Below, one piece after another: positions 9,575 through 17,714 of a stretch of DNA of 64,000 nt (within the stretch, counting starts at the first letter, position 1; every line of letters starts with the position of its first letter). Under the pieces are notes generated by a model, which saw only the letters and a list, made by a program, of their open reading frames with translations, did not search any database and was not told where the DNA came from. Position numbers and translations under genes: made by a program. The stretch is from Alphaproteobacteria bacterium (lineage in GTDB: Bacteria; Pseudomonadota; Alphaproteobacteria; Rickettsiales; JABCZZ01): positions 31,566-95,565 of the forward strand of contig JABCZZ010000002.1 in NCBI GenBank assembly GCA_013289445.1, written 5' to 3'.

Positions 9575-10417
9575 TCAAGTGTCCGTGCGTACAATTGGTA
9601 ATGTAAAATAAAAACGGGTGCCCTCGCCCGGCGTGGATTTCATCCATATCATTCCGCCGTGGGCTTCGACGATTTTGCGGCAGAGCGCAAGGCCAATGCC
9701 GTCGCCGTGATATGTGCCGGCAGGATGCAGGCGCTGAAATAGCGTAAAAATAATATCCCGATATTCTTCATCAATGCCGATGCCGTTATCCTGCACGCAG
9801 AATTCCGCCATCGTGCCCTGCCGACGTGCTGAAATATGTATTGTGGGCGCATTGCTGCTGTGAAACTTGAGTGAATTCTCAAGCAGATGCATAAACAGGC
9901 GGGTAAGCCTGCCGCGATGGCCATATACCGCCGGCAAAGTATCGACGCTTATTTTAGCGTTGGTGGTTCGAATCTTGTCTTCAAGCACCGCGCGCGCCGC
10001 TTCAGCAATCTCGTTGCCGTCGACCAGCGAACGCGAAGGGCCAAACGTCTCGAGCCGCAGATAATCCATCACCCCGTGCAGCAGCGTTTTAAGCCGTCCG
10101 GTTTCAGATACAATCTTTTGCAACGAGGCCTGCGCGGAGCTATCGGCAAGAGCTTTCTGGCCACGCAGATTCTCACAGGCACTTAAAATGGCTCGCAAGG
10201 GCGACTGCAGATCATGCGACGCAACGTAACTGATAAGTTCGAGGTCTTCCTTGGCGCGCTCCAAGGTGGCCGCCAGCGATGCGATTTCATCTTGCGGTGA
10301 AATGTTAGAGGCGGTCTTGTCTTCGGGTAGCGCACTCGGCGACATCGGCTTTTTTCCCTGAATTATTGGGTTAAGTGACCCCTGCTGTGAGCCCGCCATA
10401 TTCTTTATTAACGTCAT
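9575..10417 (-). CDS. Soluble histidine kinase without sensor domain
   Basis: A 280-aa protein consisting of a short N-terminal helix, a HisKA domain with H-box SYVASHDLQSPLRAIL (His68) and a HATPase_c domain (QDNGIGID and GDGIGLALCRKIVEAHGG). The SHDLQ(S/E)PLR box is typical of phytochrome/cyanobacterial-type kinases, but the PAS-GAF-PHY module is missing, so the signal must come from a partner. Alternative in-frame ATGs exist at 10396 and 10345; no start has a clear ribosome site. It is co-transcribed with the receiver downstream. Confidence 0.85.
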   Translation of the reverse strand: MTLIKNMAGSQQGSLNPIIQGKKPMSPSALPEDKTASNISPQDEIASLAATLERAKEDLELISYVASHDLQSPLRAILSACENLRGQKALADSSAQASLQKIVSETGRLKTLLHGVMDYLRLETFGPSRSLVDGNEIAEAARAVLEDKIRTTNAKISVDTLPAVYGHRGRLTRLFMHLLENSLKFHSSNAPTIHISARRQGTMAEFCVQDNGIGIDEEYRDIIFTLFQRLHPAGTYHGDGIGLALCRKIVEAHGGMIWMKSTPGEGTRFYFTLPIVRTDT

Positions 10418-10724
10418 TTTTCGACAGCATGCCTACTTATCAACATCTCACATGATTATCGAATGTCTGGTATAAATTTTCTATGTTTGTCTTACTTCAA
10501 GACTGTGTAAAAGCCGTCTAGCATTATAGGCAAAATACTCTTTGAACGTCCAATGGCAAATATTATCAACTCTATGACACATATAGAGAATTTTAGTAAA
10601 ATTTTGTTCTATTGTGATACATTTATTAATGAAACCTATACATTTTTTATAATGAATCTGCTTATATTAAACGTTAATATAAGTACTTAAAAAAAAGGAG
10701 TGAGCTGCTCCTTCGGACTGGATA
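10418..10724. promoter_or_regulatory. Very AT-rich divergent control region
   Basis: These 307 bases separate two divergently transcribed kinase genes and contain no gene. GC content is far below the neighbours. Several short dyads are present: CTCTAT/ATAGAG near 10574-10592, AATTTT/AAAATT near 10592-10606, and the perfect 10-bp palindrome listed separately. Promoters for both kinases must lie here. Confidence 0.6.
10661..10683. promoter_or_regulatory. Perfect 10-bp inverted repeat upstream of hybrid kinase
   Basis: CTTATATTAA (10661-10670) and TTAATATAAG (10674-10683) are perfect reverse complements separated by ACG. It is centred about 52 bases before the hybrid kinase ATG, where an operator or RNA-leader hairpin would act. 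It is not a CtrA box: the TTAA spacing is 3, not 7. Confidence 0.5.
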
Positions 10725-13379
10725 ATGAAAGCACAATCCACCGCAATTCCAACTCCCGATTTTCAGGATTTATTTGAGTCCGCCCCCGGACTTTATCTGG
10801 TGCTGACCACAGAGCTGGTCATCGTTGCCGCAAGCAACGCGTACCTGGTAGCCACGATGACCAGGCGCGAGGAAATTCTTGGCCGTCACCTGTTTGATGT
10901 GTTTCCCGATAACCCGGATGATCCTACCGCGCATCCCACGCGCAACCTCAAAGCCTCGCTCGACAGCGTGCTTACCTACAGCGCGCCTGATGCGATGGCC
11001 GTACATAAATATGATATCCGCCGGCCTAAATCGGAGGGTGGAGGCTTTGTCGAGCGCTACTGGAGCTCGGTCAACTCACCCGTGTTCGACAGCGATGGGG
11101 CGATTGCATACATCATCCACCGCGTGGAGGATGTCACCGAATTCATCCGCCTAAAAAAGCAGGAACATGCGCAGGTAAAGGAAAACAAAACCCTGCGCAT
11201 CCGCATGGAGCAGATGGAATCCGAAATCTACTTGCGGTCGCAGCAGCTCGCGGAGGTCAACCGTAAGCTCCAGGAGGTCAACCGCGAAACCAGCGGACTC
11301 TTGGGCGCTATCGTCGAATCCTCCGAGGACGCGATTATCAGTGAAACCTTCGAGTCTATCATCAGTTCATGGAATGCCGCTGCCGAACGGCTATATGGCT
11401 ATAACGCAGCCGAAGCCATCGGCCAGCATATTCGCCTTATTATTCCCGATGAACGCCAGCCGGAAGAAAAACACATTATCGCGCAGATACGTAAAGGCAA
11501 TCGCATCGAACATTTCGAGACGGTGCGTATGCATAAAGACGGCAAGCGCATCGACGTCTCGCTTACGGTGTCACCGATTCACGACGCGACGGGACAAATC
11601 ATCGGCGCTTCCAAGATTGCCCGTGACGTTACCGAGGACAAGGCCATTCAGGCACAGCTGAAACTTACCCTGCAGGAAGTGATTATCGCCAAACGCTCCG
11701 CCGAAGAAGCGCAGAAGAAGGCGGAAGTAGCTAATCACACCAAAGACGAATTTCTTGCCAACATGAGTCATGAAATCCGTACGCCACTAAATAGCATGAT
11801 CGGGCTTACCGAACTGTTGCTGGAAACCGAGCTTACCACTCAGCAGGAAAGCAATATCCGCACCGTACTGGCTTCGGCGGAAACGTTGATTGAAATCATC
11901 AACGACCTGCTCGATTTCTCCAAAATCGAAGCCGGCAAGCTCGAACTTTCCACTATCCGTTTTGACCTCAGAGTGGCGATTGAAGATACCGTTGAACTGT
12001 TTGCGCCCAAAGCGCGCGAAAAAGACGATCATGTCGAGCTACTGGTGCATTTCATGCCCGATGCGCCGCGTTATGTAATGGGCGATCCGCTGCGCCTGCG
12101 CCAGATTCTCTCCAACCTGCTGTCCAACGCCATCAAATTCACCCAGCAGGGCTATATTCTCATCACCATCGCCAAAGGGCCCGCACAGACTAGCGATGAC
12201 AAGGTGGCCATACAGATCGATATACGCGACAGCGGCATTGGCATTGCCGCCGACAAGCTGCAGATCATTTTTGACAAATTCTCTCAGGCCGATATTTCGA
12301 CCACGCGTAAATTCGGCGGCACCGGACTGGGGCTCGCCATCTGCCGTCAGCTCGCAAAAATGATGCAGGGCGATGTCACTGCCAAAAGCACGCCCGGTGA
12401 AGGCTCAACATTCAGCGTCAATTTGTTGCTGGGACGCGATCCGCAACCACCCGTCGATAATTCTGCCTATACCGATCGCCAGCTGCTTAAAGGCAAGTGC
12501 GCCCTGATTGTGGATGATTTTGAGCCCGGCCGCATGGTGCTGACCGTCCAGCTTACTGGCGCCGGCATACGTTGCGCAGCGACAAAAGACGCTAAAAGCG
12601 CCGTTATCATGCTGGCAAAAGCGCAGGCAAAGGGTGAACCTTTTGATATGCTTGTCACTGATTATATGCTGCCGGAGATGACCAGCGAGCCCTTCACGCA
12701 GTTCGTCAAACGCGAGTATCCGGATATTGCTGTGGTGATGGTCACCGCGCTGGCCGAGAAGGGCTATGCCCAGCTTTTTGCCAGTGCCGGCTGTGATGCC
12801 TATCTCACCAAACCTATGCGCGCAGAGCAGTTACTCGACATGCTGTCGATGATTTTTGCCGCCAAGCAATCGGGCAAGCAGTTAAGCATGCTCACCCCGC
12901 TCACGCTCTTTCGCAAAGGCAGCATCCCGCGCAATGCCAGCGACGATAACGGCTTCCTCGAAGGCGCAGAAATACTGCTGGTGGAAGACAACCGCGCCAA
13001 TCGCGAGCTGGTGGTGCGGATCCTGGAGAATTTCGGCTGCAATCCGACGACCGCGCGCAACGGTGAAGAAGCCATTGAGGTGACGGAGAAACGATCCTTT
13101 GATCTCATTTTAATGGATTGCCAGATGCCGGAGATGGATGGATTTGAAGCCAGCCAGATTCTCGACAAAATGAAAAAGCAGGAAAAAATTCCCGATATGC
13201 CGATCATCGCGCTTACCGCCAATGCCATGAAGGGCGACCGCGAACGATGCCTGGAGTCGGGCATGAACGACTACATCAGCAAGCCATTGCGCAAGACCGC
13301 ATTGCGCAGCATCCTCATGCAATGGCTACCCGCCAAGGAAAAGCGCGTGGCGCGGCAACTGCATTCCTATCACCTGTAG
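10725..13379 (+). CDS. PAS-PAS hybrid histidine kinase with two C-terminal receivers
   Basis: An 884-aa cytoplasmic protein without membrane helices. Domains: PAS1 (about 10-143), a coiled coil (about 145-200), PAS2 (about 205-315; WNAAAERLYGY), HisKA with H-box NMSHEIRTPLNSM (His349), HATPase_c (about 450-570; DSGIGI, GGTGLGLAICRQL), receiver 1 with Asp646 (LVTDYMLPEM) and receiver 2 with Asp798 (LMDCQMPEMDGFE). The layout matches BarA/RpfC-like phosphorelay kinases but without a transmembrane sensor and without an Hpt domain, so a separate Hpt protein should accept the phosphate. The PAS cofactor is unknown. The only strong ribosome-site sequence (aaggag) lies 24 bases upstream, inside a hairpin. 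Confidence 0.92.
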   Translation: MKAQSTAIPTPDFQDLFESAPGLYLVLTTELVIVAASNAYLVATMTRREEILGRHLFDVFPDNPDDPTAHPTRNLKASLDSVLTYSAPDAMAVHKYDIRRPKSEGGGFVERYWSSVNSPVFDSDGAIAYIIHRVEDVTEFIRLKKQEHAQVKENKTLRIRMEQMESEIYLRSQQLAEVNRKLQEVNRETSGLLGAIVESSEDAIISETFESIISSWNAAAERLYGYNAAEAIGQHIRLIIPDERQPEEKHIIAQIRKGNRIEHFETVRMHKDGKRIDVSLTVSPIHDATGQIIGASKIARDVTEDKAIQAQLKLTLQEVIIAKRSAEEAQKKAEVANHTKDEFLANMSHEIRTPLNSMIGLTELLLETELTTQQESNIRTVLASAETLIEIINDLLDFSKIEAGKLELSTIRFDLRVAIEDTVELFAPKAREKDDHVELLVHFMPDAPRYVMGDPLRLRQILSNLLSNAIKFTQQGYILITIAKGPAQTSDDKVAIQIDIRDSGIGIAADKLQIIFDKFSQADISTTRKFGGTGLGLAICRQLAKMMQGDVTAKSTPGEGSTFSVNLLLGRDPQPPVDNSAYTDRQLLKGKCALIVDDFEPGRMVLTVQLTGAGIRCAATKDAKSAVIMLAKAQAKGEPFDMLVTDYMLPEMTSEPFTQFVKREYPDIAVVMVTALAEKGYAQLFASAGCDAYLTKPMRAEQLLDMLSMIFAAKQSGKQLSMLTPLTLFRKGSIPRNASDDNGFLEGAEILLVEDNRANRELVVRILENFGCNPTTARNGEEAIEVTEKRSFDLILMDCQMPEMDGFEASQILDKMKKQEKIPDMPIIALTANAMKGDRERCLESGMNDYISKPLRKTALRSILMQWLPAKEKRVARQLHSYHL

Positions 13380-13447
13380 TTTTAAATCATTTGCGTTAAC
13401 AGTGGGTTTTAAAAAAAGCGCTGAACAATGGACGCAACGGAGAGTCA

Positions 13448-13855
13448 TTATGCCAGTGTGGCAAACAGCTCTTCTAGCGTTTCCATCGTCACAGGCTTAA
13501 CCAGATGATGCGCGAAACCTGATGCCTTTGAGCGCATGCGGTGCTCTTCCTGCCCCCAGCCGGTCTGCGCAATCAGTATGCAGGAAGCAAGCGCCGGATC
13601 TTCGCGCAGCAAATGCGCCAGATCATAGCCGTTCATGCCGGAAAGTCCGATATCAAGCAGCGCCACCTCAGGAAGAAAAGTCTTTGCCAGTTCCAGCGCT
13701 TTTTCCGCATCGTTCACTACTTTGACGTCATGGCCAATCAACTCGACCATCCAACCCAGCGTCCTGGCAAGCGCCGGATCATCGTCGACAATCATCACGC
13801 GCAAAATGTGATCTCCCATTTCATGTAAAGCGATTTTTCTCTGGGCCTGAGCCAT
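13448..13855 (-). CDS. Stand-alone single-domain response regulator
   Basis: A 135-aa receiver with DDD after strand 1 (MIVDDDPAL), phosphoacceptor Asp68 (LLDIGLSGMNGYD), Thr in IAQTGW and Lys in VKPVT. It lacks an output domain and lies tail-to-tail with the 884-aa hybrid kinase, a likely phosphodonor. It is a paralogue of the receiver at 2721-3167: GW(M)xEL(I/L)G, LLDIGL, GYD and HLVKPV align without gaps. An unusual Ser replaces Pro after LDIGL. Confidence 0.85.
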   Translation of the reverse strand: MAQAQRKIALHEMGDHILRVMIVDDDPALARTLGWMVELIGHDVKVVNDAEKALELAKTFLPEVALLDIGLSGMNGYDLAHLLREDPALASCILIAQTGWGQEEHRMRSKASGFAHHLVKPVTMETLEELFATLA

Positions 13856-13981
13856 TATATGTCTACCTATCTATTTTAACGCCAACCTAGGCTAATTTGC
13901 CAGTATTCAATGCTATTGTTGATGACTGCGAATAAAAAAGCCATGAGGAATCGCGGTCATCTGCCTTCAGCCTCACACGTA

Positions 13982-13996
13982 TTAACTGTAAATTAA
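13982..13996. promoter_or_regulatory. CtrA box (TTAA-N7-TTAA)
   Basis: TTAACTGTAAATTAA is a perfect TTAA-N7-TTAA match to the alphaproteobacterial CtrA consensus. It ends 25 bases before the ATG of the glutamine-synthetase-like gene and lies 127 bases upstream of the divergent receiver gene. Whether it activates or represses, and which gene, cannot be told from position alone. Confidence 0.55.
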
Positions 13997-14021
13997 GCGA
14001 TCTGCACTACCATGGAGGTCT

Positions 14022-15203
14022 ATGGGAAATAATAGCGATATTGCCCCACGGGCGCCCGTGCACCTGTCAGAAATTCAGGAAATGGCGCTGGCGCGCATTC
14101 GCGAGATGGAACAGGAAATCTACCAGAATTTTGGGCTAAAACTGCGCTGCGGCATGGAACTGGAGTGGCTGCTGCGCAACCAGCATAATGCGCGCGAAGA
14201 ACCTTCAGAGGTCTTCGATCCCGTATATTACAGACGCAACACCACACCGGGCGCCATACCGCGCGAAGGCACTTTTGACCGCTCAAATATAGTGGAGGGC
14301 GTCACCAGCCATGTGTCTAGCGATATCCATGAAGTGCAATTGGGCAGGCACGCCAATGCCAAATCTCGGGACATCAACCGTATGTCACCTTCCGTGATAG
14401 CGTGTGCTGCCCATGCACTGCAGCATCAGATGGCGACATGGCAAAGGCATCCCGCAAGCAATGACAGGATAAAATTATGGGCACACGATCCGCATCGGCC
14501 GAATATTGCAGCCTCCACCCAGGTCACTCTCAGCCTGTGGGGCATACCGGCGGAGGATTCGGACAAAAAGCCGCCGGTGATGGGCAATCTTCTTACCAAT
14601 GACCATAAGCTCCTCTGCCTCATTCTCGATCAGGCAAGCACCACCGTGCAGAAAGCATTGTTTCCTCTTATCGTCGAATCTTCTGATTCCCTGAAACGTT
14701 TTAAGAACGGAATGGATGCACCAAAATATTTCGGCGATACCCGATATTCTTGGAATCCAGAACTAAGCGGCTGTGACAGCAGTTTGCGCAGGCGTTCGCA
14801 AGATTACGATGCCACTTTTTACCTGGAAAACCGTCTGCCGGGCGCCGATTGCGATCCTATTCTTGCGACCTTGATGTCTGTGGGCGGCGCGTATCTGGCG
14901 CTTAAGCGTTCCTGCAAGCTTGCCGAACCTCAGAAAGCTCCTGAAGAAAACCATATAAAAATACTCACCGCGCAGCAATGCGAAGCAACCCTGCAGGTGC
15001 AGCGATTTGCCGTGCCGGCCGAGGATAAAAAATTAACCGCTATTCCAAAGGAACTGGCCGACTATAAAAAATACATTGAAGGCTGGGAGCATAACGCCAT
15101 CGCCAATGAAATTCTCGGCACCGACCTGCATAAGAAACTGGCGTCATTACGCCGGCAGCAATTTTCTGAAATGGCTAAAGGTGCTGCGCCTTCGCGCTTG
15201 TAA
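14022..15203 (+). CDS. Divergent glutamine-synthetase-like protein
   Basis: A 393-aa cytoplasmic protein with scattered glutamine-synthetase catalytic-domain signatures in the right order: GMELEW (44-49) like the first metal-binding strand G(A/P)ExEF; DIHEVQLGRHA (101-111) like HEVxPGQHE; STQVTLSLWG (165-174) at the position of GSGMHVHxSLW, but with the metal-binding His replaced by Thr; and ENRLPGADCDPIL (269-281), very close to the ENRxPGADxNPYLA C-terminal signature. The N-terminal beta-grasp domain seems absent or reduced. True GS activity is therefore doubtful; a gamma-glutamyl ligase-like or regulatory role is possible. Its stop is 1 base from convergent mntH. A CtrA box precedes it. 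Confidence 0.6.
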   Translation: MGNNSDIAPRAPVHLSEIQEMALARIREMEQEIYQNFGLKLRCGMELEWLLRNQHNAREEPSEVFDPVYYRRNTTPGAIPREGTFDRSNIVEGVTSHVSSDIHEVQLGRHANAKSRDINRMSPSVIACAAHALQHQMATWQRHPASNDRIKLWAHDPHRPNIAASTQVTLSLWGIPAEDSDKKPPVMGNLLTNDHKLLCLILDQASTTVQKALFPLIVESSDSLKRFKNGMDAPKYFGDTRYSWNPELSGCDSSLRRRSQDYDATFYLENRLPGADCDPILATLMSVGGAYLALKRSCKLAEPQKAPEENHIKILTAQQCEATLQVQRFAVPAEDKKLTAIPKELADYKKYIEGWEHNAIANEILGTDLHKKLASLRRQQFSEMAKGAAPSRL

Positions 15204-15204
15204 C

Positions 15205-16563
15205 TTACGCCACGCACATCCGGTAGAGCAGGAAAATATTGGCGGCGATAATCGCGATGCAAATCAGCCAGCACAGGTTGCGCAGCCAGGCCGACATCTT
15301 CCACGGGCCCATGATCGCCTGATCATTGTTAAACAGAATCAGCGGCACCACGGCGAATGGCAACTGCATACTGAGCACTATCTGGCTTACGATAAGCAGT
15401 TTCTCCAAGCTGCTTTCGCCCCAGATCGCTATGGCAAACCAGGCAGGCAGCACTGCGGTGACACGCGTGAGGAAGCGCTGCTGCCAGCAGGGAATGCGCA
15501 GTTTAAGAAACCCCTGTAGAATGACCTGACCGGCAATCGTGCCCGTCAGCGTCGAGCTCTGTCCTGAAGCCAGCAGCGCCAGCGCAAAGAGGGTGCTCGC
15601 TGCCGTCGCGCCCAGCAACGGAGTAAGCAAATGATAGGCGTCATTGATGGCAATCACATCGCCATGGCCGCTAAAATGAAACACACTTGCGGCCACAATG
15701 AGTATGGCGGCATTGACGAGCAAGGCGAGCGACAGCGTCACCAGCGTATCGAGTGTAAGCAGCCGGATGGCATCTTCCTTTGCAGCCTGCCCCGGCGCAA
15801 TTTTGCGGCTGCCGACCAGCGAGGAATGAAGATAAAGATTATGCGGCATCACGGTGGCGCCGAGAATACCTATCGCTACTACCCATCCTTCGATGGTTCT
15901 AAACGGTGCCGCATGGGGCAGAAGTCCCCGCGCCACTTCCACCCAGTCAGGTTTGCTCATGAATATCTCGGCTGCAAAGGAAATGGCGATGATGGCCACG
16001 AGCGCAGTAACAATCGCCTCTATCTTAAGCAGCCCCCTGCCCTGAAGCAGCAGCACGATAAATGTATCAAAGGCGGTAAGCACGATGCCCACACTCAGTG
16101 GCAGTCCCAGCAGCAGTTTAAGTGCAAGCGCAGTGCCCAGCACCTCGGCAAAGTCGCATGCGATGATGGCGATTTGCGCAAACGCCCAGAGCAGGATATT
16201 CCATCGCGCGGAAAAACGCTCGGCGCAGAGCTGGGCAAGGTCCCTGCCTGAGGCCATGCCAAGCCGTACGCAAAGCGTCTGCAGCAGGATGGCAATAAGG
16301 CTCGACAGCAATACCACGCTGAGCAGCGCATAACCAAAACGTGAACCGGCCTCAAGATCGGTCGCCCAGTTTCCTGGATCCATATAGCCGACGGAAATCA
16401 GAAAGCCGATGCCCGCATAACGCCTAAAGCGCGTCAGAAACGGGGCTATCAGAGGTACGGGGATAGTCTGGCGCACCTCGGAAGGGCAGAAAGGCGCAGT
16501 GGATCCCTTAGGGAATTTGCTCCACAGAAAAGAGGGAACTTGGTATAATTTTTCAATAAGCAT
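15205..16563 (-). CDS. mntH: Nramp-family divalent metal (Mn2+/Fe2+) transporter
   Basis: A 452-aa inner-membrane protein with about 11 hydrophobic segments. Both Nramp metal-site motifs are present: DPGNWATD (helix 1) and MPHNLYLHS (helix 6). A proton-coupled importer, mainly of Mn2+, is the family role. The roughly 45-residue N-terminal extension is basic and longer than in E. coli MntH, so the true start could be further in. No MntR or Fur gene is in the window. The upstream region is shared with a divergent secreted-protein gene. Confidence 0.92.
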   Translation of the reverse strand: MLIEKLYQVPSFLWSKFPKGSTAPFCPSEVRQTIPVPLIAPFLTRFRRYAGIGFLISVGYMDPGNWATDLEAGSRFGYALLSVVLLSSLIAILLQTLCVRLGMASGRDLAQLCAERFSARWNILLWAFAQIAIIACDFAEVLGTALALKLLLGLPLSVGIVLTAFDTFIVLLLQGRGLLKIEAIVTALVAIIAISFAAEIFMSKPDWVEVARGLLPHAAPFRTIEGWVVAIGILGATVMPHNLYLHSSLVGSRKIAPGQAAKEDAIRLLTLDTLVTLSLALLVNAAILIVAASVFHFSGHGDVIAINDAYHLLTPLLGATAASTLFALALLASGQSSTLTGTIAGQVILQGFLKLRIPCWQQRFLTRVTAVLPAWFAIAIWGESSLEKLLIVSQIVLSMQLPFAVVPLILFNNDQAIMGPWKMSAWLRNLCWLICIAIIAANIFLLYRMCVA

Positions 16564-16606
16564 GCGAAAAAAATTTCTACTTCTACTCGCAGTAATGATT
16601 CATTTC

Positions 16607-16672
16607 GGGACAAAGATTTTTTTGAATATTGAATTTCCGTTTCTATTTTTTTAGCTCAAATAAATCTGTCCC
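16607..16672. promoter_or_regulatory. Imperfect long dyad upstream of mntH
   Basis: GGGACAAAGATTT (16607-16619) and AAATCTGTCCC (16662-16672) are complementary apart from a two-base bulge, and flank about 43 AT-rich bases. They lie 44-109 bases upstream of mntH. This could be a looped operator or the ends of a leader structure; no regulator can be named. Confidence 0.25.
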
Positions 16673-16688
16673 ATAATAGAATTCTGGC

Positions 16689-16703
16689 TTAACGCCATCT
16701 TAA
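16689..16703. promoter_or_regulatory. CtrA box (TTAA-N7-TTAA)
   Basis: TTAACGCCATCTTAA matches the CtrA consensus TTAA-N7-TTAA exactly. It is centred about 98 bases before the ATG at 16794, a normal place for a CtrA-activated promoter of the secreted-protein gene, whose coding region is now truncated. Confidence 0.5.
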
Positions 16704-16793
16704 ATTCTCTCTCATAATTTTTTAACACACATAACGTATCCTGCTCGTAGGAGTTGCTTTTCATAGCAGTTCAATCAACCAAGGGGAGAAGTT

Positions 16794-17248
16794 ATGTTGC
16801 GTCATTCTAAGGTAGTATATATAGCCGTTTCGGCGCTATTCCTAGGAGTTTCCTACGCAGCCGAAGCAGCCACCCAGGGCTCTCTGGGATCGACCTCGAC
16901 CGGCACGGCCAATATCAGCATCACCAAGTCGGTGCAGGCGCAAATCAGCGATCTCAGCGACATGACGCTCTCCAACTGGAACGTGGGTGAAGGCGCAGTG
17001 ACGCTGACCAGCAACGTCTGCGTCTATTGGATGACACGATGCCGCAGATGACCGGGATGAAAATGCTCGAAATCATGAAAGCGCAGGCAGATCTTGTGCA
17101 TGTGGCGGTGATCATGTTGACGTCGAGCGATCGTCCGCAGGATTTTGCGCGTGCAGCAGCGGCGGGCGCTGCTGATTATGTGATCAAGCCCTTCGATCCG
17201 CAGCTACTCAAGGAGAAAGTGCGTCGCCTGCTGCAACAGGCTGCATGA
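16794..17248 (+). pseudogene. Chimeric locus: secreted-protein 5' end joined to receiver 3' end
   Basis: Bases 16794 to about 17020 encode a signal peptide (cleaved near AEA|ATQ) and about 55 residues of a secreted Ser/Thr/Gly-rich protein ending abruptly at TSNVCVY. That frame then runs into unrelated sequence and stops at 17051. From about 17012, in another frame, the sequence encodes the second half of a receiver: LDDTMPQMTG with the phosphoacceptor Asp, MLTSSD, then VIKPFDP, ending at 17248. Strand 1 and the acidic pair are missing. The simplest reading is a deletion or recombination that fused two genes out of frame. The receiver part could be translated from TTG 17027 but would not fold as a full receiver. 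Mis-assembly cannot be excluded. Confidence 0.7.
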
Positions 17249-17393
17249 CAACAGCATGAAAGGTTTTATAGAATCTTTATAAATCACCGAAGCGCTACGA
17301 TTAGTAACTTTATTCGCTTCACCCTAGATTGCATCAACGCCAGAACAAAAAAATACTGCAAATTTTAACAATAACCATTTCAGGGAAACCGCC

Positions 17394-17603
17394 ATGTCAG
17401 TACAACAAAATCATTTCAAGGCCTGCATCAAACAGCTCTGGAGCCATCTGACAGAAGAGGAAATCGCCGCACATGAAGAAATGCGCGACGTGTTTTTCAT
17501 GGCGGTGCGCCGTAAGCACGGCGTTGCGCGCTCGGAGGCCGAAAGCATCCTTGAGCGTATCATAAGCGGCCTGGAATATGGCCAGTGCGAGAATGCGGCC
17601 TGA
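17394..17603 (+). CDS. CsbD-like small stress protein
   Basis: A 69-aa protein with the CsbD pattern in degenerate form: HFKACIKQLWSHLTEEEI, then VRRKHGVARSEAES. It aligns with the CsbD-like protein at 5314-5532 across the W-x-x-LT-x-(D/E)-E and (K/R)-(Y/H)-GVA motifs. The typical Gly/Lys-rich start (GKxKE) is lost. The ribosome site is weak (cagggaa). It stands alone between the chimeric locus and the MlaC-like gene. Confidence 0.65.
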   Translation: MSVQQNHFKACIKQLWSHLTEEEIAAHEEMRDVFFMAVRRKHGVARSEAESILERIISGLEYGQCENAA

Positions 17604-17714
17604 AATATTCCGCAGGCTCAGCGGGATAAATAGATAAAAAGCAAAGTATCTTTTACCGGATATTAACCGCTGTTTCTTATAATGACCCCTTCAGTCCTTA
17701 TAAGGAAGACGCGC

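Noticed and set aside
9955..9975. GGTTCGAATC, resembling a tRNA T-loop
   Set aside because: It lies inside the soluble histidine kinase gene, and no acceptor stem, anticodon arm or CCA end can be paired around it.
9101..13855. Toxin-antitoxin or phage defence island
   Set aside because: No small toxin/antitoxin pairs, integrases, restriction or CRISPR genes are present. The PIN-like domain further on is part of a very large protein, unlike VapC.
15205..16563. Possible cation-specific riboswitch upstream of mntH
   Set aside because: The 230-base upstream region shows only an imperfect dyad and no conserved riboswitch core that I can recognise.
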